Source: Perkinsus chesapeaki
Taxonomy: Eukaryota > Perkinsozoa > Perkinsida > Perkinsidae
Reading direction: 5' to 3'
NCBI GenBank assembly: GCA_013115145.1
Contig: JAAPAO010000106.1
Coordinates: 1-64,000, forward strand
Length of the DNA stretch: 64,000 nucleotides
A program made the position numbers and the translations under genes. Numbering within the stretch: position 1 is the first letter of the stretch; each line of letters starts with the position of its first letter. Shown piece after piece: positions 56,121-64,000 of the stretch. The notes under the pieces are model-generated. The model was not told the DNA's origin. It searched no databases and saw only the letters and a list, made by a program, of their open reading frames with translations.

Positions 56121-58716
56121 ATGTCCTCCTCTTTAATTAATGAAGTAGATGAAAACGTTGAAGTAAATAATACTCTGTATCGTCTCTGTACCAAACCAAT
56201 CTTCAGTCCCTTCAACGTTTAAAGCTTCACGCAGCAGCAACCTGTAGTGAAGATATTTCAGACGAACTAGCCCAGGCCTTTTGGAAGTAGGGCGCTTGCC
56301 GTTTACTAATTTGGCTTATGATTTTCAAATTTCAAGTTGGTCGTCAACCTGTGCGATAGAAACTTTTCATAAAGCTTCATAAACTGAGTAGTAGTTGTGG
56401 TAGGTTGGTGCTAGAAGGCTCAGCTTGCATCTCCTACCTGAGGAGGATCTGCGTGGATCGTCAAAGTCGATTAAGTGACGAATCCTCATGGGAAACGGAG
56501 AGCTCATTTACATCCTCCACGGAGCAGGATGGTTAGAGAGGGAACCGATTGAGTAGATGGCAGTGTTGTAGGTGACTTTATACCGTGGCTCGATGACACA
56601 CCGTCGGTCAGTAGACAACCGATTTATAGTGGAAATAGCGGAATGCAACCCCAGGTAAGGTTATGGTATTACGGAAAATATTTTCCTTGAAATGTTCAAT
56701 AATTTGACAAATAAGTTAATTAAATATATCATCCCATTTCCAGTCGCAACTGCATCCCACAGCACGACAGAATCCATCCTCATCCTCATCATCATCGCCA
56801 TCAGTCTCACCGCAGTCATCACAATCTTCGTTTGAATCCGGTAGCCATCATCTGCTCTGGCACCGTTTTAACTATTTATTTTAGTGTCATCATCCACGCT
56901 AATGATAGAAGGGGCGAACCGACCACCCGCAGATAAAGAACCAGCTGAACTGGTCGGATATGATAGACTCTTCAACTTCCTATTTCATTCTGAATCTCAG
57001 GGTAGACCGTCTCTTGATGAGCCGATTGCTGTAACACAGCCACTGCAGCCATCTGATGTTGCCCTGCCAACAATGGCCCTTACAGTGGGCGATCCCGGTA
57101 AGTGAGTCATATCCCACTTAGTAGTAATTTTTACTATGATAAAAAATACTGTAAAATATCTCCTTAGTAATCATAGAACATTCCCGTCGTGAGTCATCTG
57201 ATGACGGCTTGAAAATTATAATATTGAATAAAACAGGATATTGCTGTGAAGGAATTAGAAGTAGAATAATATACCTTATAATAGACGAGCAAGTTAATAG
57301 TCCAATGCCGCCAAATCACGGGAATCTAAGTTCAATCGGATCAATCTCGGATCAACCTTGGATATGCGATGGTGATGTTGAAAACGGTGATCGCAAAAAA
57401 TGATATATGTTGGAATCTCAGTCTAAGTCTTAGCGATTTAATACTGTCGGTGTTCTATAGATAATATAATGTCAGCAGGTGGAGGCTCATGTGCTGCAAC
57501 AATAGCATCATTGAGCGACTTTCCTCCAGAACTGAAGATTAATGGGAAAGAAGAGCTACTACCGAGACCACAGGCATATCAGGACACTGCGTGGATGAAG
57601 TTCGCCGCCAGTAAGGGTTCACGAGCAACATTATTTATTATTATATTTAGATAACGATCAAGAGCAAGATAAGACAGAACGTGTACCCAGGGTAAGAGGA
57701 GTTACTTTTTTAGTGGCTGTCGTCGCGGAGCGTAGCAAAATGCTGCTATTACTTGTTGTTCATGCGTGCGTCTGTAATCGGCCTTCCGTAGCTTTAAGTT
57801 AAAGGTACGGAAGGTCATTAATCGTCACGCCTTGAGCCTCTAAGTATAGGGATACTAGGAATGATAGGAGAACCCCGGTAACATTAGATCCTACTAGTTT
57901 GCGAGTGAAAACGTTTTTTTCTTGCCAAAATGATGGGCATGGGATTCGAACCCGCGACCGCCTTGCGTTTCGTATCGAACTGCAAAGCATCCAGAATTTC
58001 ACCGCGAACGCTCGGGCGGTTTTTGTATATTATTAACTCGTCGTAATTAGAACCGGAACCCCGGGACAAAATATGATATTTTTCCATTATTTTTTCAACT
58101 CGGCGCCGAGTTTGAGAATCAGTTGCATTTTATTAATTGTAATGTAATTATTCCGTAAAGTGGTTCACGTGAAGTAGATCAAGATTCGCTTTTAATTTGT
58201 CATAGGCGGTCCCACCTCAGGTGAGTGGCCGGCCCTCCAGTGACAGTAGCGGTAAACATCCACCCAGTAGTAAGTCTCCGTTGACTTTCTGTTATCAAGA
58301 TCTATAAGTCCGATATTATATTAATTATACTATATTGAACATACCGGTTCATCGGCGACTTTCATTTTCATATCATATTTCCGAATGAAGGCGTTAGAGT
58401 ACTATCTCGTCTTATCAACTCTCTCGATCCGAAATACGCTAGATCTACATCAAAACTGTCTCTTCCTGCTGCATGCCGGCCCATCTGTCCCCTTCTAGGG
58501 CCAACTGCATCTCGACGGAGCAGTTCTCAGATGACGCCGATCCGCTGCCAAGAACCACTGTTCACGGTGGGGAAATTTGGCATGACAGGCTGGATGGTAT
58601 TGTTATTATTAGGATGATGATGATGAGATGACAGACTTTGTGGTGCCTCAGTTGGATGAAGAGTTAGATGATGATGGTGAGTGGACAGCTGGGGGCAATC
58701 TATCTTCGTAGAAGTA
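56121..58716 (+). CDS. Ser-rich, acidic multi-exon protein of unknown function
   Basis: Starts MSSSLINEVDENVE. Exons that join in frame: SLQRLKLHAAATCSEDISDE, LVLEGSACISYLRRICVDRQ, DFIPWLDDTPSVSRQP, SQLHPTARQNPSSSSSSSPS, MIEGANRPPADKEPAELVGY with RLFNFLFHSESQ, VIIEHSRRESSDD, MPPNHGNLSSIGSISD, LSDFPPELKINGKEELLPRP, and a late acidic exon MTDFVVPQLDEELDDDG near 58.6 kb. The introns between are about 40-120 nt, but one gap (57.71-58.2 kb) is longer and contains a hairpin and a T-arm-like sequence. The protein looks disordered; it may continue into the next entry. Function unknown. Confidence 0.45.
57780..57816. repeat. Hairpin, 11-bp stem
   Basis: GGCCTTCCGTA (57780-57790) and TACGGAAGGTC (57806-57816) are inverted with one mismatch around a 15-base loop, inside a presumed intron. 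Confidence 0.7.
57925..57962 (-). repeat. T-arm-like sequence
   Basis: On the minus strand: GGTCGCGGGTTCGAATCCC, then CATCATTTTGGCAAG. It shares GGTCGCGGGTTCGA with the sequence at 59462-59525. No matching acceptor or D arm was seen. Confidence 0.5.
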
Positions 58717-59042
58717 TCTTACCTGTACGAAACTAACGCGGTGAAGATATAAAGCAAACTCTTTGCCTGGACCGGAAGGATTCATCAAATACTGGGACTA
58801 ACATTTCTCAACGGAGACAGTTACGGTGTCGTCGGCATCTCTTCACGAAATCGATTTTTGCGGTTCAAGTCGATCTGAAATTCTCGGATCCGCCGAAGAA
58901 AATCCCGCGGAATTTCGGCGTAAGAGTTTTTTTTCGCTCTCTGTATCGCCTCCGCCCGATTCGGCATTCCTAAACTTTTTCGGGATTTTTAATAATTTCT
59001 AAAGTAGGGTTTCTATATATCTCTATCGGTAGCTTTACTGTG

Positions 59043-60819
59043 ATGAATTTTTCGACTGATATTATGTTGACAGATGCCTCCTCCTCTTCATCGTGTGGAG
59101 GCGTGAATCAGACTAGCGACTCTGAAGAGGATGATGAAGATTATGAACCAACAGCTCCTGTGAGAGATAGCTCATCATCATCGGAAGGGAGCAGTGCGGA
59201 GGATAGTGTTAATCATCAAAATACGCCAGTAAGCTTGACCAAAATATTACTCGATCATGCGGTGGCTACGTGGTGGAAGGAATACCCGAAAGTCGTTTTG
59301 ATTTAGCATTTCAAATGACAACCTTTGAAAGTCCACATCACACCTTCCGCAGTTTCGGACTCATGTCGAAGCGTTCTAACGCAGCTTTGCACATGCGTGC
59401 AGCTCCTCGAGAGATAATAATATACAGATCGTAAACGAGGGAAAGTGTATTGCGGTGAGGGCTTAGGGTGAGAATAGAAGGCGGACCCGGGGATCGAACC
59501 CGCGACCACGGTGACGAAGACTCACAACGTATTAGTGTATCCTACTTCAGTTAACGAGATCCGAAAAACGTCGGCGGAAGGCCGGGTATAAAAAACAAAC
59601 ATCACCACCGAAACGGAGGGGTAGGGGGTTCACCTTACCACGGTATCATTCAAGTGCTAGGTCATGACGCGCCCCGGCCACGGCTATCCCTGGTGGACCA
59701 GGGGATCATCATTGATAGTTTCAACACTGAGCTTGGGGACATCTACGCTGTGGAGGTCAAACCAGCGGCAAAAACTCCCCGCTATATCAGGTGGTTTGAT
59801 CGGAAATCATCGGATCCGGACTTGGCCGGACCGGCGATTGCTGAGATGAAGAGAGTGAGGAGAACGTTCCAGAATTGCGCTCATTTTTCTCCAGGCTGAG
59901 ATGCCATTGCACCGGAAGATATTTTTCCTGCTCGAACAGAGGCTTCCTGATAGAGAGCTTCCCCAGGCACCTTTGGACTTGCTGGCGGCAGCGTTCGGAC
60001 GGGCGAAGCTCGGCGACTTGGAGGTAGGGATGGTGGTTTGTTATTATCAATCATGATTCAGAGTGATGCTGTCATTGCTTGGATCGCAACACAGGACCCA
60101 GCTAAGATGACTCACCGCGTTTGTGCCGCGGCAGTGATCGGTTGCGGTGGACGGCGGAGCCCCGGACACTCGCCGAACTTCATCATCCGGCTTTTCACAA
60201 CATCTCGGGATGTGTCCTTCGGACGAAGAAAAGTGAGTGGCAGGCTGTTGCATGTGTTGGTCAATTGAAACTTGTAAAATCGAGCCAGCGGCGAATTATG
60301 TAAGTAACTTCGGACGTATTTTGTGGCGCGTGACGCTTGAGGTTGGTGTATGATAATGATGGTACTGCTAGGAAATCCTCAGTGTCATTGGCGCAATGGT
60401 TAAAATGGATGTCACTTATCAGATGATTCAATAGTAAAGAAACTCAGCTACGTAATACTTCCTTTGTTTAATACAACTTTACTGGGTTCCAGACAAGCTC
60501 CTAGGATTTGCCTTCGCATGATGAAGGACATATTTCATCTGATCAGGTTAGAGTCCGCGGCAATGGTTGGGGAAAGCTCCTACTACAGGAGATAGAGCAC
60601 CATCTAGTGGCAGCTCGTAACTGCCCATACCTCCTAGTTGAGAGCGTTGCCGAAGCCTGGGGGTGTGTAACCCATCTGTCCTCCACCTTCAGATGAGTCA
60701 GGTTCTGGTCGCACCTCGGTTTCGAACTGAAGAGCTCCAGAACCACGGCGACATCCTCGAGCGACACAGAGGGGTGCGAGTTTGATACCATGCGGATAGG
60801 TGTCTACGCCCAGACTCTC
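59043..60819 (+). CDS. Multi-exon protein with GNAT-like C-terminal motif
   Basis: Exons: SDSEEDDEDYEPTAPVRD with Ser runs near 59.1 kb; DIYAVEVKPAAKTPRYIRWF and AGPAIAEMKRVRRTF near 59.75 kb; MPLHRKIFFLLEQRLPDREL, LDLLAAAFGRAKLGDLE; then QVRVRGNGWGKLLLQEIEHH, which fits GNAT motif A (R-G-x-G-x-G). After LLVESVAEAWGC, a short intron leads to MSQVLVAPRFRTEELQNHGD and a TGA at about 60817. Whether this belongs to the same gene as the previous entry is unclear. Acetyltransferase activity is a suggestion from one motif only. Confidence 0.4.
59462..59525 (-). repeat. T-arm-like intron-like sequence
   Basis: On the minus strand, 64 nt starting GTGAGTCTTCG and ending CACCCTAAG, containing GGTCGCGGGTTCGATCCCC. 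It has the form of an intron, but no coding exons on this strand could be assigned. Confidence 0.45.
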
Positions 60820-60957
60820 ATCGGCGCCAAGCCAGTCAGATCGTTTCGACGGGTATGACAAAGCTGGCCTTCCCCTTGCAATGATATTGTCCATTATCTT
60901 TCCACCAAGTCCTCCTTGAATTCGAGGGCGAGCGATGATAACTCTGCGCTGATGAGG

Positions 60958-60973
60958 GCGGAGCGAAGCGATT
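60958..60973 (+). repeat. GCGGAGCGAAGCGATT motif, copy 2
   Basis: Identical to 41349-41364. It lies 47 bases upstream of the CCCH/AlkB start and is followed by a T-rich run, as at copy 1. Confidence 0.5.
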
Positions 60974-61019
60974 TTTGTTTTACATTTTTGTGGGGGTGCG
61001 CAGTTACTATTGATCGTTG

Positions 61020-62305
61020 ATGACTAATTCAAGCGGTGCTGCTCTATTGAACCTTCTGAATGGCGGGGTATCATCCTCATCGACTAACAAACCGACAGAT
61101 GATGGTGAGATCGCTAACCACCATTGCAGTGTAATAGTTCGTGTCAGGTAAGCATCTTTTGGCCCTTCTTAAAGGTGGTGGCTGCTCTAAAACCGCCTGG
61201 GAGCAGGCCTCGGCAACAACGACATCATCTTCGTCCGAGTCTACTATGTCCCCAATTCTGGACAAGTTGTTTAATAACACCACCCACGAAGAGTAAGCTT
61301 TTCTAGGTTCAATCTTTAAATAATTCTCTTTAGTGAACATGACTGCAGCTACAAACGGTTCCTGTGTTGGTATTGGGAGCATGATCTACCATGCGTCCAC
61401 GGCGACAGCTGCAGATTCGCTCATGGCTTCGGTGATATGGGACCAAGTCAAGTTGATGGTGCGTTGGTGACAATAGACGGCTCTGACTTCCCCGCGAGAA
61501 CCATGATTAAGTAAAAGAGCGGTATGAGATTCCAAGCAGTCGTGTGATAGGTTCCCTTTGCCGGGCTGTGATGTTCGCTATCAAAGCGGGGTCTTTTCTA
61601 AAGAGGAAAGCGAGCTATTTCTGTCAATGTTAATAAGTGAAAAGTATGTATCCTGGAATAGGGTCGGATATGGCAGAGATGTGGTGCAGTTCTCCAGTCC
61701 AAAGGGGATGAAGTAATATAATAATATAAAAAGTTATTCTGACACCTCTAGCTGTTAATAGGTATAGTTTCTCTGATGAGGATTATATAGCAGATGCGTT
61801 CCCGCCATTTGTTCTTGGAATAATGCATCGGGTGAAGAGTATTATAGAGTAACTCCAAATCCATCTCCACCTTATCTTAGCCTGTCCAATTTAGGCCAAT
61901 ATATGGTGAAGATAAAGTACAGTTCAATTACTGCGTGGCTAATGTTTATCGGTCCGGTAAAGCAGGTAAGTTAGATGGTATCAGTCTTTCTCAAAAAGCT
62001 CTTTGTAGGCGTTACCTATCACAGCGATAATGAACCGGAGCTTCGGCCAGACTGCCCGATTGCTTGTGTCAGTTTCGGAGCGGAAAGGATATTTTCATTG
62101 AAGGCGATGGGAGCAAAGTAATATGGTTGGAAGTATGGGTGGCTTTGAAAGGAGCGGTAGGTCGGAGACAGCATATCATGTCCGCCTGGAGGATGGAAGC
62201 GTTGTGATTATGGCTGGTGATACGCAGAAGAATTATCTTCATCAAATCACCAAGGAGGATCATATCTCTTCACACTATCCGAGGGTGTCGCTGACATTTA
62301 GGTAG
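61020..62305 (+). CDS. CCCH zinc finger-AlkB dioxygenase (probable fusion)
   Basis: Starts MTNSSGAALLNLLNGGVSSS. Later exons: SKTAWEQASATTTSSSSEST, and a CCCH finger in YKRFLCWYWEHDLPC...C-x3-H (C-x8-C-x5-C-x3-H). The AlkB part follows within about 20 bases of a TAA (61512-61514) that is bypassed if an intron from 61466 or nearby is spliced: PLPGCDVRYQSGVFSKEESE, FNYCVANVYRSGKAG, YHSDNEPELRPDCPIACVSF (HxD iron ligands), FGAERIFSLK, VVIMAGDTQKNYLHQI (distal His) and PRVSLTFR (2OG-binding Arg). This is the ALKBH2/3-type core. It would demethylate alkylated bases in DNA or RNA. If the intron is not used, these are two adjacent genes. Confidence 0.7.
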
Positions 62306-63016
62306 TAATAAGGCGGTGATTCAGCTTTGGAGGGTCGGGGGGGGGGCTAGTTTGTTCGGATAGGCGACAGTTGTGTGAATTGATAGAGCAGAATCGGATC
62401 AACTATACGGTTTGGTAGAATAATAGGAGTAATACTAGATATATTATAAAGCCATACAGTAGTACTGAGCTGAGTAATAATGTATAGTGTTGCTGAAGAA
62501 TCGGATGAATCGGTGATGGATTTGGCGTGTTCTGAAAAGTATACATTCCTCTTAATTTCACGGCTTCGTGTCGAAACCCTCCTTATTTATTCCATCTTTG
62601 CATTTTTTTCGAATTTGCCTAGTTGGGAATGTTATCTACTATAACTATTATTAATTAACATCATTAATGATCATAATATATTGTTTACTACTGATAAAGC
62701 TATTATATTAATAATGCATACCACTGGGGTCATTTTAATAACTTGTCTCGAGTACAAGACGGTGAAGTAGAGAGGTTTTGAGTGATTGATAGTAGAGGAG
62801 GATTGTTGTTGTTGATATAATAATATGCTTATTTAGGGTACATCACACGGGAAAGAAGGATAAGCTATGATGTAGCTACTGGTCAATAGCCTTCTCGATT
62901 GGAATTGTTGTTGCATTAATATTACCACAGTTGTGTGGTTGTTGGCTTGCTTTATTTACGAATGACACATTTTTGTTGAAGTCGAAGTAATAGGGAGGAT
63001 AGCACGCAAAAGACCG
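62306..63016. other. Intergenic, AT-rich
   Basis: About 700 bases with a G run near 62337-62346 and no convincing gene. A short open frame at 62480 (MYSVAEESDESVMDLACSEK) is not otherwise supported. Confidence 0.35.
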
Positions 63017-64000
63017 ATGTTGAGTTATAGTTTTCACGTGGGTTCGATCCGCAGCAGGGGCATTTTTAAAATGTACAGGCCTAAAGGACGTGTTATGATG
63101 ACTAAGGTGACGGGGCCTCGGGAAGATAATGCTGCTGATGGTGGAGGGTCATCATCACCACCTGGGAAGGGTAAAGGAAATAATAGGGAGGGCAAGACAG
63201 CAGAGAGAAAGGAGGACTTGATGGTAGTATGGGAAGGGGGAGAGAGAAGTCCATGACCGGTGGTTATGGTGCTGACTGAATTCATACATTCAAGTAGGGT
63301 GGCATGGGATGATATAACAATATAAAAGCCACGACAAGGATTGGTCTCTTTTCAATTGAATGGAATCGAATCGTTTACATCCTTACTATTATTTTTATAC
63401 TTTCAAAATAATAGAACTGGAACTAGTTGTTATTCATAACCAGCAACAAGTAAGTGATTGGAAGCGATATAACTGATTAGGCAGATAGAGTCTATTAGGT
63501 GTTGTTTCATAGGCTTATACGGATTTGTTACTCATTGTGTGATGATCGAAAAACTAAAGGTATAGTGGTATACTATAGAAGTGTTGATGAGATACGAGAA
63601 GGTGAATGTTGAATAGATTGTTGCCGTTGGTAGGCAGTTGAATAAACGTTGTTATAGTCTTCATCTAGAATAGGTTTGATAGCTTTTAAAAGAATAGTGG
63701 AGTGGCACCTATAAATTGATAAAATGATAAGGGGTATTGGTATGTTTTTATGATACCATGTAGGTTAATAAAGAAAGCACGCCACCACCTGGAAAGGGTA
63801 ATAGAAGGGGAGGAGGTAAAGGAAGGAAAGGAAATGATTACGATAATAATAGTAGCAAGCCACGTGGAGGAAAAGGGTAATAAAGGCTGAGGGGCGGCAA
63901 GATGTCTTAATTGAGGCTGCTGCTGCTGGTTGGGGAAGCTGTTCCGAAAGTATACTTGTTAAATATATGTCTCCTGGCTTAGCTCCTGATGAACTGTGTC
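63017..64000 (+). CDS. Gly/Lys-rich protein, 5' part only (runs off the window)
   Basis: Exons encode MMTKVTGPREDNAADGGGSS, PPGKGKGNNREGKTAERK; then KESTPPPGKGNRRGGGKGR, KGNDYDNNSSKPRGGKG; and near the end DVLIEAAAAGWGSCSESILV and YMSPGLAPDEL, open to the edge. The repeated PPGKG motif in two exons suggests a basic, disordered N terminus such as in RNA-binding proteins. The 41-nt segment 63038-63078 upstream has intron form and the T-arm-like core. Family not recognised; the gene is truncated by the window. Confidence 0.4.
63038..63078 (+). repeat. T-arm-like intron, copy 5
   Basis: 41 nt, starting GTGGGTTCGATCC, containing CAGGGGCATTTTTA and ending TGTACAG. It matches copies 3 and 4 in order and spacing. 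It lies in the 5' region of the last gene; its exon frames were not proved. Confidence 0.6.

Noticed and set aside
60385-60500. A-box-like TGGCGCAATGGTTAA with a later GGGTTCCAGAC as a split tRNA
   Set aside because: The arms are about 90 bases apart and no anticodon or acceptor stem forms.
62069-62263. Minus-strand frame opposite the AlkB gene
   Set aside because: The plus strand encodes HxD, distal His and the 2OG Arg motif in order, so the antisense frame is a shadow.
1-64000. Bacterial or viral origin of the window
   Set aside because: Pervasive GT-AG introns, eukaryote-specific genes and absence of operons or phage genes rule it out; only the Lnt-like gene has a bacterial flavour.

Overview
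This is eukaryotic nuclear DNA, most likely from a perkinsozoan or related alveolate protist (a Perkinsus-like genome). Evidence: nearly every gene is split by very short GT-AG introns, commonly 38-55 nt and some near 34-36 nt. The gene set is eukaryotic: actin, SAR1, SSU-processome UTP21, ISY1, ribonucleotide reductase R2, frataxin and IFT74. Genes sit on both strands at a spacing of about 1-3 kb. IFT74 and a sperm-tail PG-rich (SHIPPO) repeat protein imply a flagellated stage. No operons, plasmid or phage features were seen. The species call is an inference, because no marker sequence could be searched.

Layout. 0.3-3 kb: a probable organelle-targeted helical-repeat protein ending in a cytidine-deaminase-like domain. 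3.7-4.9 kb: actin. 6.8-10.8 kb and 18.0-20.1 kb: five members of one small secreted-protein family, all on the minus strand, two of them frameshifted. Between them lie a tRNA-Thr, UTP21/WDR36 and IFT74. 20.8-26.1 kb: a Cys-rich secreted ORF, an unknown gene and a coiled-coil/SHIPPO protein. 26.2-30.9 kb: an RRM-KH-CCCH RNA-binding protein, SAR1 and ISY1. 31.4-31.8 kb: a 31-bp minisatellite. 32.2-39.0 kb: an aspartic protease, an SLC35F-like transporter, a lipid-droplet hydrolase, a tRNA-Leu-like gene and an isovaleryl-type acyl-CoA dehydrogenase. 39-45.5 kb: a disordered protein, an SPX-RING-RING protein, a Nudix hydrolase and an unknown gene. 45.5-53.2 kb: a patatin-like phospholipase, a 73-aa protein, frataxin and a bacterial-type apolipoprotein N-acyltransferase (Lnt). 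53.2-55.7 kb: a large palindrome, degenerate duplications and RNR R2. 56-64 kb: Ser-rich/acidic proteins, a GNAT-like C terminus, a CCCH/AlkB gene and a partial gene.

Most striking points: (a) the helical-repeat-deaminase protein has the same overall design as plant PPR-DYW organelle RNA-editing factors but a different deaminase and different repeats; (b) several spliceosomal introns carry a shared tRNA T-arm-like core (GGTTCGAWCC, then GGGTATTTT near the 3' splice site), with one copy in the opposite orientation, which suggests an introner-like mobile intron family; (c) an intact/broken secreted-protein family with conserved intron phases; (d) a likely CCCH zinc finger-AlkB fusion; (e) a eukaryotic Lnt-like enzyme with all catalytic residues.

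Exon boundaries come from reading splice sites and conserved protein alignments by eye. Where exon lengths are given, the reading frame was checked across the junctions.
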